Shown here: positions 42,584-50,134 of the stretch, in pieces | Layout of the letters: the number at the start of each line of letters is the position of its first letter | Numbering within the stretch: position 1 is the first letter of the stretch | Source: Rubrivivax sp. | Lineage (GTDB): Bacteria > Pseudomonadota > Gammaproteobacteria > Burkholderiales > Burkholderiaceae_C | Length of the DNA: 64,000 nucleotides | Assembly: GCA_022843905.1 (NCBI GenBank) | Contig: JALHMT010000002.1 | Span: 62,001-126,000 of the forward strand | Reading direction: 5' to 3' | The notes under the pieces: model-generated | The model's database searches: none | Seen by the model: only the letters and a program-made list of their open reading frames with translations | Told to the model about the DNA's origin: nothing | Made by a program: the position numbers and the translations under genes

Positions 42584-43744
42584 ATGCCGCGTGTCAGTGA
42601 CGACGTGGTCATCGTCGGCGTGGGCGAGACCCGCGTCGGCAAGCTGCCGGGCCTGGAGTCCGTGCAGATCCAGGCCTGGGCCGTGCAGCAGGCCGCGGCC
42701 GACTGCGGACTGCGCATTCCCGAGATCGATGGACTGATCAACCTCGATCCCTATGCGATCCCGAACTCCATGTTCTCGTCCACGCTGTCGGAGTACCTGG
42801 GCCTCAAGCCCAGCTTCCTGACGACGGTGGACGTGGGCGGCACCGTGACGGCGATGACCATGCTGCAGCAGGCGGTCTGGGCCATCGAGTCCGGCCACTG
42901 CGAGATTGCGGCCTGCGTCTATGGCGAGAACACCCTCACCGGACGCCCGGCAGGTGCACGCGGTCTGGCAATGCGCAACCTGCTGGGGGGCGAAGAATGG
43001 GAAGAGCCCTTCGGTCTGCATGGCATGGTGACGCCGTATGCCCTGCTGGCGCAGCGCTATCTCGCGCAGTACGGTGCGGCTGTCGATGACCTGGCGGAGG
43101 TCGCCCTCGTCACGCGCCGCCATGCCCTGCTCAATGCCAACGCCCAGATGACCAAGCCCATGTCGCGGGCCGACTACGACGCCAGCCGCATGATCAGCTC
43201 ACCGCTGCGCCTGCTGGACTGTTCGCTGGTCTCCGACGGCGGTGGGGCGGTGATCCTGATGAGCCGCCAGCGCGCAGCGCAGCGCGGCCTGCGTGCCGTC
43301 TCCATCCGGTCGATGGCCATGCGCAGCACCCACAACTCCATCGTGCAGGCGCCCGATCTGGAACAACTCGGCATGGCCGCAGCGGGCCGGGACGCCTTCG
43401 AGTCGGCGGGCCTGGGGCCTGCCGACTTCCAGGTCGCGCTCCTGCACGATGCCTTCACGATCTCGGTGCTCATCACGCTGGAAGCCCTGGGTTTCGCCGC
43501 TGCGGGACAGGCTGGGGCCTACCTGCGTGCGGGCCACGGCAGCCTGGGCGGACGTTGTCCGCTCAATCCGCATGGCGGGCTGCTGTCCCAGGCGCACGTC
43601 GGCGGCATGCTGCACGTGACCGAGGCCGTTCACCAGCTGCGCGGCACCGCGGGCCACCGGCAGGTGCCCGATGTGCGGCATGCGGTGGTGAGCGGCAATG
43701 GCGGCGTGTTCTCGGTCTGCGGCGTCATGGTGCTGGGAGCCTGA
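42584..43744 (+). CDS. Thiolase-like protein without the nucleophile Cys (SCP2/Ltp2 type)
   Basis: The 386-residue protein has the thiolase fold of the SCP2/lipid-transfer-protein type. The loop that should carry the nucleophile reads FLTTVDVGGTVTAM (residues ~79-91) with no Cys. The C-terminal SGNGGVFSVCGVMVLG and PHGGLLSQAHVGG loops are kept. Related Cys-less thiolase-like proteins such as Ltp2 act as retro-aldolases with a DUF35 partner, and a DUF35 gene follows two bases later. I infer aldol cleavage of a tertiary 3-hydroxyacyl-CoA; ordinary thiolysis is unlikely. Confidence 0.8.
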   Translation: MPRVSDDVVIVGVGETRVGKLPGLESVQIQAWAVQQAAADCGLRIPEIDGLINLDPYAIPNSMFSSTLSEYLGLKPSFLTTVDVGGTVTAMTMLQQAVWAIESGHCEIAACVYGENTLTGRPAGARGLAMRNLLGGEEWEEPFGLHGMVTPYALLAQRYLAQYGAAVDDLAEVALVTRRHALLNANAQMTKPMSRADYDASRMISSPLRLLDCSLVSDGGGAVILMSRQRAAQRGLRAVSIRSMAMRSTHNSIVQAPDLEQLGMAAAGRDAFESAGLGPADFQVALLHDAFTISVLITLEALGFAAAGQAGAYLRAGHGSLGGRCPLNPHGGLLSQAHVGGMLHVTEAVHQLRGTAGHRQVPDVRHAVVSGNGGVFSVCGVMVLGA

Positions 43745-43746
43745 GC

Positions 43747-44172
43747 ATGGAAGACGATGTCGACGCGATGCGGGCCGTGCTGCCCGCCCCCACGGTGGAC
43801 TCCCGGCCCTTCTGGGACGCCTGCAACGCCGATGCGCTGCTGCTGCAGCGCTGCGGGCACTGCGCACACCTCTTCTACTACGCGCGCCGTCTGTGCCCGG
43901 CCTGTGGTGGCACCGAACTGCGCTGGGAGCCCAGCGCCGGACGCGGCAGCGTGTACAGCTTCAGCGAAGTGCACGTGGCCTTTCACGGATCGGCGTCGGA
44001 CGGCCGCCTGCCCTACACGGTCGTGCTGATCGATCTGGACGAAGGTCCCCGCATGCTGAGCCGTTGGGTGCCCGGCGGCGCGGCATCGCCGGCCGTCGGC
44101 CAACGAGCTGTCGTGCGGTTCACCAGCGTGAGTGGCCAGAAGCTCCCCTTCTTCACCGCCGAAAGGGACTGA
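43747..44172 (+). CDS. Zn-ribbon OB-fold protein (DUF35), thiolase-like partner
   Basis: The 141-residue protein has a zinc ribbon with Cys36, Cys39, Cys50 and Cys53 (CGHCAHLFYYARRLCPAC). An OB fold follows (GRGSVYSFSEVHVAFHG, PYTVVLIDLDEGPRMLSRWV). DUF35 proteins complex with Cys-less thiolase-like aldolases, as ChsH2 does with Ltp2 in steroid side-chain degradation. It starts 2 bases after the thiolase-like gene and ends 5 bases before the hydratase. A longer frame overlapping the thiolase gene was rejected. Confidence 0.85.
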   Translation: MEDDVDAMRAVLPAPTVDSRPFWDACNADALLLQRCGHCAHLFYYARRLCPACGGTELRWEPSAGRGSVYSFSEVHVAFHGSASDGRLPYTVVLIDLDEGPRMLSRWVPGGAASPAVGQRAVVRFTSVSGQKLPFFTAERD

Positions 44173-44177
44173 TTCCC

Positions 44178-44960
44178 ATGCCCATCATCAGCACACTGCA
44201 AGGCCACGCGGCCGTCCTGACGCTGGACTTCGCGGACAACCACAACGCACTGTCCACGGCCCTGGTCACGCAGATGCTGTCGGCCCTGCAGAACCTGGAC
44301 CCGAAGGCGCGCGCCATCGTGGTCGCCGCACAGGGCCGCTTCTTCAGCGCCGGCGCCAACATCCACGACCTGAAGCAGGGGGGCTGGCTGAGCGGAAGTG
44401 CCAACCCCGAGGACCCGGTCGCGCTGTTCGAGGCGCTGGCCTGCCATCGGCTGCCGGTGATCGCCGCGGTGACCGGCCCGGCGCTGGGCGGGGGGTTCGA
44501 GCTGTGCCTCAGCTGTGATCTGCTCGTGGCTGCCGACACGGCATGGTTCGCGTTGCCGGAGGTGGGACTGGGCGTGGTGCCGAACACCGCCATGGCTCGC
44601 CTGACGTCCATCGTCGGGCGCCGACGCGCCCTGGAGGCCATGATGACGCGTCGGCGCATCCCTGCCGCCGAGGCCCTGGCACTCGGCCTGGCCAACCAGA
44701 TCGTTCCCGTCGGAGAGGTGGTCGCTGCAGCGATCGCATTGGCTCACCGCATCACCGACGAGGCGCCCCCGGGGGCGCTGGCCGCGGTCAAGAGCGGCGT
44801 GGACCGGCATCTTCGAACCGACTGGACGGAGGTTCGAGCGAGCGTCGGGCGATTGCCCGAGGCCGAGTGGCACGAAGGCCTGGGCGCCTTCGTCGACAAG
44901 CGCAAGCCGGACTACGACCGCTTCTGGAAGGTGGCGGGCGGCGCTGCGGAAGGCTCCTGA
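44178..44960 (+). CDS. Enoyl-CoA hydratase/isomerase family protein
   Basis: The 260-residue crotonase-fold protein has oxyanion-hole segments RFFSAGANIHDL and GPALGGGFELCLSCDL. Both catalytic Glu residues of true hydratases are present, E108 in GGGFELC and E128 in LPEVGLG. It therefore probably hydrates an enoyl-CoA to a 3-hydroxyacyl-CoA. It is the last gene of the operon and faces the aminotransferase gene across a shared hairpin. The ATG at 44178 gives the canonical start MPIISTLQGHAAVLTLDF. Confidence 0.9.
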   Translation: MPIISTLQGHAAVLTLDFADNHNALSTALVTQMLSALQNLDPKARAIVVAAQGRFFSAGANIHDLKQGGWLSGSANPEDPVALFEALACHRLPVIAAVTGPALGGGFELCLSCDLLVAADTAWFALPEVGLGVVPNTAMARLTSIVGRRRALEAMMTRRRIPAAEALALGLANQIVPVGEVVAAAIALAHRITDEAPPGALAAVKSGVDRHLRTDWTEVRASVGRLPEAEWHEGLGAFVDKRKPDYDRFWKVAGGAAEGS

Positions 44961-44996
44961 GAGGACGACCGGCGCGCCTTGCCGCGTGGCGTCCTC
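44961..44996. terminator. Bidirectional terminator-like hairpin
   Basis: GAGGACG and CGTCCTC are perfect 7-bp arms around 22 bases that partly pair (GGCGCG/CCGCGT). It directly follows the hydratase stop codon and overlaps the stop of the convergent aminotransferase gene, so it could end transcription in both directions. No clear T-run is seen. Confidence 0.45.
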
Positions 44997-46263
44997 ACGT
45001 CGGCATGCCTGTGCCGGAAGCTCCGTTCGCATCACCCAGAGCCCGGCGCAGCAGCCGCATGGCCTCGTCGATCTCGGCCTCGCTGATCGTCAAGGCCGGC
45101 ATCAGCCGCAGCAGATGGCCGCGCGGCGCGTTCAGCAGCAGCCCGACGGGCTGCAGGTCCCGCGCCGCGGCCACCACCCGATCGGCCCGATCGTCGGGCA
45201 GCACCAGCGCGCGCAACAGACCGGCACCGCGCTCGGCCACCAGAGCGTGGTCGCGCACGATGGCCTGCAGTGCGATGGACAGCTGCTGGGCGCGGGCCCT
45301 CACGCCTTCCAGGAAGTCGGTGCGGCAGACCTCGTTGACCACCGCCAGACCCACCGCGGCCATCAGCGGATTGCCGCAGAAGGTGCCGCCCTGGTCACCG
45401 GGCTCGAAGCAGTTCAGGTGTTCCTTGCACAGCATCGCCGCGAGCGGCAAGCCGCCGCCCAGCCCCTTGGCCAGGGTCATCACGTCGGGCTCCACGCCGT
45501 ACAGCTCGTAGGCGAAGCCGCGCCCGCAGCGGCCGATGCCGGTCTGCACCTCGTCGACGATCAGCAGCAGCCCCTTTTCGGCGGTCAGGGCGCGCAGCTC
45601 GCGCACGAAGCCGGGGTCGGCTGGAACCACGCCGGCCTCGCCCTGCACGAGTTCGATCATCACGGCCACGCTGTGGGGCGAGATGGCGCGCTCCACCGAT
45701 CCGATGTCGTTGAAGCGCGCCTTCGCGAAGCCCGCCGGCATCGGCGGGTAGAGGCTGCTCCAGCCCGGCTTGCCCGAGGCGCTCATCATGGCCAGCGTTC
45801 GGCCGTGGAAGCCGTGCTCGAAGCCGATGATCTCGTGCGCGCCGCCGCGTTTCCTGCTGCCCCAGCGCCGCGCCAGTTTCACGGCCCCTTCGTTGGCTTC
45901 GGCGCCGGAGCTGGCCAGAAACACCCTGTCGAAGCAGGTCAGGTCCGCGAGCCGCTCGGCCAGGTCGATCATGGGCCGGTTGTAGTAGGCCGGGCCCGGG
46001 TTCAGCAGGCGCTGCGCCTGCACCGCCAGCGCGTGTGTGATCACCGCAGGGCTGTGCCCCAGGCTGTTCACGGCCCAGCCCTGAACGAGGTCGAGATGGC
46101 GCTTGCCCTGTTCGTCGACGAGCCACGAACCTCGACCGTCCACGAACACGGTGTCCGGCCGCTGCGTGATGGTGAGCAGGGCGCGCCCCGGGTCGTTCGT
46201 CGGCCTGCCCGGCGGGGCCGGGGTCGCAGCGTGGGGGGGCGAGGGTGTCGTGCGCGCGTTCAT
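44995..46263 (-). CDS. Class III PLP aminotransferase (acetylornithine/omega-type)
   Basis: The 422-residue enzyme transfers an amino group, usually from ornithine, GABA or a similar amine, using PLP. Motifs include GHSPAVI, SSGAEANEGAVKLAR, EHGFHGRT, IVDEVQTGIGR and the PLP Lys at 266 in TLAKGLGGGLP. ArgD/AstC is the nearest type, but substrate is uncertain. Its ATG overlaps the stop of the upstream DJ-1 gene by 4 bases, so the two are translationally coupled. Confidence 0.9.
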   Translation of the reverse strand: MNARTTPSPPHAATPAPPGRPTNDPGRALLTITQRPDTVFVDGRGSWLVDEQGKRHLDLVQGWAVNSLGHSPAVITHALAVQAQRLLNPGPAYYNRPMIDLAERLADLTCFDRVFLASSGAEANEGAVKLARRWGSRKRGGAHEIIGFEHGFHGRTLAMMSASGKPGWSSLYPPMPAGFAKARFNDIGSVERAISPHSVAVMIELVQGEAGVVPADPGFVRELRALTAEKGLLLIVDEVQTGIGRCGRGFAYELYGVEPDVMTLAKGLGGGLPLAAMLCKEHLNCFEPGDQGGTFCGNPLMAAVGLAVVNEVCRTDFLEGVRARAQQLSIALQAIVRDHALVAERGAGLLRALVLPDDRADRVVAAARDLQPVGLLLNAPRGHLLRLMPALTISEAEIDEAMRLLRRALGDANGASGTGMPT

Positions 46264-46868
46264 GGGGTCGGACTCCAGTCGAAGTCCATCTGGCGAGCTG
46301 TGCGCAGAGCGAGGTCCCGGCTGTGCAGCCGCTCGACCAGATGCAGGCTCATGTCGATGCCGGCCGAGATGCCGGCCGAGGTGACGACGGAGCCTGCATC
46401 CACCCAGCGCACGCCCTCGCGCACGCGCAGCCCCGGCCGCAGCGCGCGCAGGGCGTCGAGGTCTTCCCAATGCGTGGTGGCCTCCAGGCCGTCGAGCACA
46501 CCGGCCTGTGCCAGCAGCAGCGAGCCGGTGCACACCGAAGCGAGCACGCGGGCGGTGCGGGACTGGGCGGCGATCCAGGCCATCAGCCCCGGTCGACCCA
46601 GCTCGGCATCGACCACTCCGCCGGGCACGATCGCACAGGTCAGCGGCGGGTGGTCGCCCAGGCGGTGGTCGGGCTGCAGGCGCAGGCCGGCACGTGCCCG
46701 CACGCTGCCTTCCGTGGCGGCGATGGTGAGGGTCGAGAAGAGCGCAGGTGTGCCTGGCGGCTGGCGCCGGGCGTGCACGCGGGCTGCGGTGCTGAAGACC
46801 TCGTACGGACCGGCCATGTCCAGCAGTTCCACCTCGTCGAACAACAGGATGCCAACGTTCATCTTCAT
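46260..46868 (-). CDS. DJ-1/PfpI family protein
   Basis: The 202-residue protein has the DJ-1/PfpI fold with the nucleophile-elbow Cys113 in LASVCTGSLLLAQAG and LLFDEVELLDMAGPYEVF near the N-terminus. Members include isonitrile hydratases, chaperone-like and glyoxalase-like enzymes; the exact activity cannot be told. It is first in a two-gene operon with the aminotransferase. An AAGGAGG ribosome binding site precedes the ATG at 46868. The divergent gene is a GlxA-type regulator. Confidence 0.87.
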   Translation of the reverse strand: MKMNVGILLFDEVELLDMAGPYEVFSTAARVHARRQPPGTPALFSTLTIAATEGSVRARAGLRLQPDHRLGDHPPLTCAIVPGGVVDAELGRPGLMAWIAAQSRTARVLASVCTGSLLLAQAGVLDGLEATTHWEDLDALRALRPGLRVREGVRWVDAGSVVTSAGISAGIDMSLHLVERLHSRDLALRTARQMDFDWSPTP

Positions 46869-46891
46869 GCAGCCTCCTTGCCTGCGTCGAT

Positions 46892-46908
46892 GCCTGAAGT
46901 GTTCAGGC
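46892..46908. promoter_or_regulatory. Perfect palindrome upstream of the DJ-1/aminotransferase operon
   Basis: GCCTGAAGTGTTCAGGC has perfect 7-bp arms and lies 23 bases before the DJ-1 start. In the same intergenic region TGCCA occurs three times (46938-46942, 46952-46956, 46964-46968). Either could be the binding site of the divergent GlxA-type regulator. Confidence 0.5.
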
Positions 46909-47003
46909 CTCGAAGCATGCGACGGGCCGGACTTGGCTGCCATGACGCAGTTGCCACCTTTCCTGCCATCACGATGCTGGGCGGAATCGGTCATCATGCC
47001 GGC

Positions 47004-47978
47004 ATGTCCTGCCGCATCGACTTCGTGCTGTTTCCCGGCTTCCAGCAACTCGACCTGGCGGGTCCCATGGCCGTCTTCGAGGTCGCCAGGCTGGCCCGGC
47101 CCGGCAGCTACACCTGGCGCCTGGTGGCGAGCGGACCACCGGCCGTCCGCAGCTCCGCGGGGGTGGACTGGCCGGTGCGGCCGCTGCCCCGGCGCCTGGA
47201 CGATGTCGACCTGGTGATGGTGATCGGCGGCGACGGTGTCGACGCGGCCTGCCGCGACGCGCGACTCATCGGCTGGCTGCAGCGTGCCGGTCGCGCGGGC
47301 GTCCGCATGGCCAGCATCTGCAGCGGCAGCCTCGTGCTGGCGGCCGCGGGCCTGCTGGACCATAGAACGGCCACGACGCACTGGTCCCGCAGCCGCCAGT
47401 TTGCCCGCGACCATCCGGCCGTGCGCCTGCAGCCTGATCGCATCTACGTGCGCGAGCCGGCATCCAGGAGCCGTTCGCAGCGCTTGCCCGAAGTCTGGAC
47501 CAGCGCCGGCATGACGGCCGGCATCGATCTCTGCCTGGCCCTCGTGGCGCACGACCACGGAGAAGATCTGGCCAGGGAAGCGGCCCGTCAGCTCGTGGTG
47601 GAACGTCGGCGCCCGGGCGGGCAGTCGCAGTTTTCTCCGCTGCTGGAACTGCAGCGCCCCGAGGGCCGGTTCGGCGCCCTGCTCGATCACGTGAGGAGCC
47701 AGCTGCAGCAGGACCATCGCGTCGATGAACTGGCGGCGCGTGTCTGCATGAGCCCGCGCCACTTCGCGCGTTGTTTCCGGAGCGAGACCGGCGCCACGCC
47801 GGCGCATGCGGTCGAGCGCCTGCGTGTCGAAGCCGCGCGAGCCGCCCTGGAAGGCGGCCAGCCTTCGGTGCAGCGCATAGCGCAGGACTGCGGCTTCGGC
47901 AGTACCGAACGCATGCGGCGGTCGTTTCAGCGCCTGCTGGGCCGGCCGCCTGCGGCGTTCCGCAAGGCTTCAGCGTAG
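47004..47978 (+). CDS. GlxA family transcriptional regulator
   Basis: The 324-residue protein joins an N-terminal DJ-1-like sensor (FVLFPGFQQLDLAGPMAVFEVARLA; ICSGSLVLAAAGLLDHRTATTHW with Cys in the elbow) to a C-terminal AraC helix-turn-helix pair (VDELAARVCMSPRHFARCFRSETGATPAHAVERLR and QRIAQDCGFGSTERMRRSFQRLLGRPP). This is the GlxA architecture, which controls amine, arginine or betaine catabolism in related bacteria. It is divergent from the DJ-1/aminotransferase operon and probably controls it. Confidence 0.9.
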   Translation: MSCRIDFVLFPGFQQLDLAGPMAVFEVARLARPGSYTWRLVASGPPAVRSSAGVDWPVRPLPRRLDDVDLVMVIGGDGVDAACRDARLIGWLQRAGRAGVRMASICSGSLVLAAAGLLDHRTATTHWSRSRQFARDHPAVRLQPDRIYVREPASRSRSQRLPEVWTSAGMTAGIDLCLALVAHDHGEDLAREAARQLVVERRRPGGQSQFSPLLELQRPEGRFGALLDHVRSQLQQDHRVDELAARVCMSPRHFARCFRSETGATPAHAVERLRVEAARAALEGGQPSVQRIAQDCGFGSTERMRRSFQRLLGRPPAAFRKASA

Positions 47979-48022
47979 CGACCGGGCCCCCTGGCCTGCA
48001 GCCATGCGCTCGACGCCAGACC

Positions 48023-49033
48023 TCAGCGCAGGGGCGGCAGCGCCGCCAGGAATCCATCGATCAAGGCGGTGGTCTGCTGCGGCGCGTCCACCACCGAGAT
48101 GTGGGCGCTGTCCACCAGCTCGAAATGCCCGCGCGGCAGCGTGGCCGCCGCACTGCGCAGGCTGTCGGGCGGGTACGACTTGTCGTGTCGGCCGGCGATG
48201 AACAGCACCGGGGCCTGGATCGCCTGCAGGCGGGGTGCCAGGGCTTGCCGTTCCAGCAGGACTGAACGCACGGCCACGGCCAGTGCAGGGCCGTCGGCCC
48301 GACTCAGATGGTCGTGGAAGTCGTCGATGACCGGCCCGCCTCCTGCGCGCGTGGCGTCGAGGAAGAAGTTGCGTGCCACGCCGTCGCGGTACAGCGCGGT
48401 GCCGTGCATCCATCGTGCACCCCAGGTGACGAATCGCTCCGCGAACCCAGGGCCGGCCGGCGAGGTCGACACCGGCGTGTTCAGCATCACCAGCGCGCGG
48501 GTCCGGGCCGGATGCGCCAGCGCGAACTCGCCGGCCACCAGGCCGCCCCAGGAGGTGCCCACCACCACCACCGGCTGCGAGACGCCCAACGCGTCCAGCA
48601 CCTGGGCCAGGGCCTGAGCGCAGGCGGCCATCGAGAAAGGCCCGGGTGCCGCACCGCTGGCACCGTGGCCGGGGCCGTCGACCACGATCAATCGGTGTTG
48701 CCCGCGCCAGGCCTGGATCTGCGATCGATAGATGCGGTGGTCGCTCAGGATGGACGACCACAGCACCAGCACTTCGCCGCCCGCGGCAGCGCTGCCGGTG
48801 TCGTACACCGCGAGGTTGCCCACCGACGTCGGCATGAATCCGGGCGCCGACAGGGGCAGGGCGGTGCCTGGCTCGGCGTGGGTGGTCGCGACAGCGGCGG
48901 CATCGGCCCCTGAACGCGTCGGGGCGCCGCAGGCCGACAGCAGGGCCGCAGCCAGTGTCAGCGAGGTCGTCGCCGCAGCGATGCGGCCTGCCGGTCGCGA
49001 GTGTCTCAAAGGGCTTCGAGGAGGGAATCTCAT
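48023..49033 (-). CDS. Lipoprotein alpha/beta hydrolase
   Basis: The 336-residue protein carries a signal peptide with a lipobox (LAAALLSAC, Cys about residue 35) and then an alpha/beta hydrolase fold. The nucleophile elbow is GTSWGG, with HGASG upstream and the catalytic His probably in VDSAHISVVDA. It may be an esterase anchored in the membrane; the substrate is unknown. It is divergent from a TetR regulator across a pair of palindromic operators and is the likely target of that repressor. Confidence 0.87.
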   Translation of the reverse strand: MRFPPRSPLRHSRPAGRIAAATTSLTLAAALLSACGAPTRSGADAAAVATTHAEPGTALPLSAPGFMPTSVGNLAVYDTGSAAAGGEVLVLWSSILSDHRIYRSQIQAWRGQHRLIVVDGPGHGASGAAPGPFSMAACAQALAQVLDALGVSQPVVVVGTSWGGLVAGEFALAHPARTRALVMLNTPVSTSPAGPGFAERFVTWGARWMHGTALYRDGVARNFFLDATRAGGGPVIDDFHDHLSRADGPALAVAVRSVLLERQALAPRLQAIQAPVLFIAGRHDKSYPPDSLRSAAATLPRGHFELVDSAHISVVDAPQQTTALIDGFLAALPPLR

Positions 49034-49048
49034 GGGCGGCTCCAGATG

Positions 49049-49098
49049 TTAACGGTGTTAAGTTTGAAGCCTGTCGCCCAGGCTGTCAACACCGTTAA
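49049..49098. promoter_or_regulatory. Twin palindromic operators between hydrolase and TetR
   Basis: TTAACGGTGTTAA (49049-49061) and TCAACACCGTTAA (49086-49098) are two 13-bp palindromes, centres 37 bases apart, related as inverted copies; GTTAACGGTGTT and AACACCGTTAAC are exact reverse complements. They lie between the divergent starts at 49033 and 49107. This is a strong candidate for TetR autoregulation and control of the hydrolase. Confidence 0.75.
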
Positions 49099-49106
49099 CA
49101 TTGCTC

Positions 49107-49799
49107 ATGCGCAAGACAAGCCCACCCACACCGCCACCGGCACCACGGCCGGGGCGCCACCCGTCCGCAGCCGGCGACGGCCCGGCGCCGAGCGGCGACC
49201 AGCCGCCCGCCCGCTTCCACCATGGTGACCTGCGGCGTGCCCTGGTCGACACCGCCCTGCGCGCCCCCGAACTGGAAGGACTGTCGCTGCGGCAGCTGGC
49301 TGCTGCCGTGGGCGTCAGCGCCGCAGCGGTGTACCGGCACTTCGACAGCCGCGACGCCTTGCTGGCCGAACTGGCCAGCATCGGTTTCGACCGGCTGGCA
49401 CAGCACTTCGCAGCGGCCTTCGACATCACCTGTGCGCCGGCCGACGCGGCCGCGGCACGCGAGCGCTTCGTGGATCTGGCCGAGGCCTATCTGCGTTTCG
49501 CCGATGCCGAGCCGGCGCTGTGGCGCCTGATGTTCGGCATCGAGGCGGCCGGCTACCGCGCTGCAGCCACGCCCAGCCAGCGACGCAGCACCTTCGACTA
49601 CCTGCCCGCTGCACTGCACGGCCTGTGGGCCGGCGGCCTGGTGGCCAGGAGGCCCGACGAAGCCGATGCGCTCTTCGCCTGGAGCGCCATCCACGGCCTG
49701 GCCACGCTGCGCGCGGGCGGCATCCCGATGGCGCGCGGGCCGGCGCGGGAGCGTGCCATTGACCTGGGCCAGCGCATCATGCAGGCCCTGGGGCCGTGA
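49107..49799 (+). CDS. TetR family repressor
   Basis: The 230-residue protein starts with a Pro-rich, basic extension. A TetR helix-turn-helix follows (GLSLRQLAAAVGVSAAAVYRHFDSRDALLAELA). Its ligand domain has RFVDLAEAYLRFADAEPALWRLMF. The last feature is typical of the TetR_C_13/WHG group. It starts at ATG; a TTG two codons upstream also is in frame. The abutting palindromes support autoregulation. The next gene overlaps by TGATG, so the two are coupled. Confidence 0.88.
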   Translation: MRKTSPPTPPPAPRPGRHPSAAGDGPAPSGDQPPARFHHGDLRRALVDTALRAPELEGLSLRQLAAAVGVSAAAVYRHFDSRDALLAELASIGFDRLAQHFAAAFDITCAPADAAAARERFVDLAEAYLRFADAEPALWRLMFGIEAAGYRAAATPSQRRSTFDYLPAALHGLWAGGLVARRPDEADALFAWSAIHGLATLRAGGIPMARGPARERAIDLGQRIMQALGP

Positions 49800-50101
49800 T
49801 GTCACCTGCGGCGGCAGCGACGCTCGAAGTCGTTGTGCTTCACGCGCAGCCCGACCTTGCGACGGACGGCGCGTTGAACGAAGCCTGCGCCTTGCTGGAA
49901 GCAGCCAGCGGCTACTGCGGACATCAGTTCGGGCAGTGCGTCGAGGAGCCCGGGCAGTACATGCTGCTGATCTGGTGGCGACACATCAACGACCACCTGC
50001 TGACCTTCCGGCACTCGGCCGCGCACTCCCGCTGGAAGCAGCTGATCGACGCCCATGTCGACTCGGTGTCGAGCGTGCAGCACTTCACGCTGGCGGGTTG
50101 A
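49799..50101 (+). CDS. ABM-like (antibiotic biosynthesis monooxygenase fold) protein
   Basis: The 100-residue ferredoxin-like domain (TLEVVVLHAQPDLATDGALNEACALLEAASGYCGHQFG, YMLLIWWRHINDHLLTFRHSAAHSRWKQLI) resembles ABM/stress-responsive dimeric alpha+beta barrel proteins. Its ATG shares a base with the TetR stop codon, indicating one transcript. Function is unknown; some members degrade heme or oxidise quinones. Confidence 0.75.
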   Translation: MSPAAAATLEVVVLHAQPDLATDGALNEACALLEAASGYCGHQFGQCVEEPGQYMLLIWWRHINDHLLTFRHSAAHSRWKQLIDAHVDSVSSVQHFTLAG

Positions 50102-50134
50102 GCCGACAGGCGCCGACCGATCCTTGCGCGGCGC

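Noticed and set aside
42584..43744. Standard beta-ketothiolase for the thiolase-like gene
   Set aside because: The nucleophile-loop Cys is missing and a DUF35 partner follows, so a lipid-transfer-protein/aldolase type is more likely.
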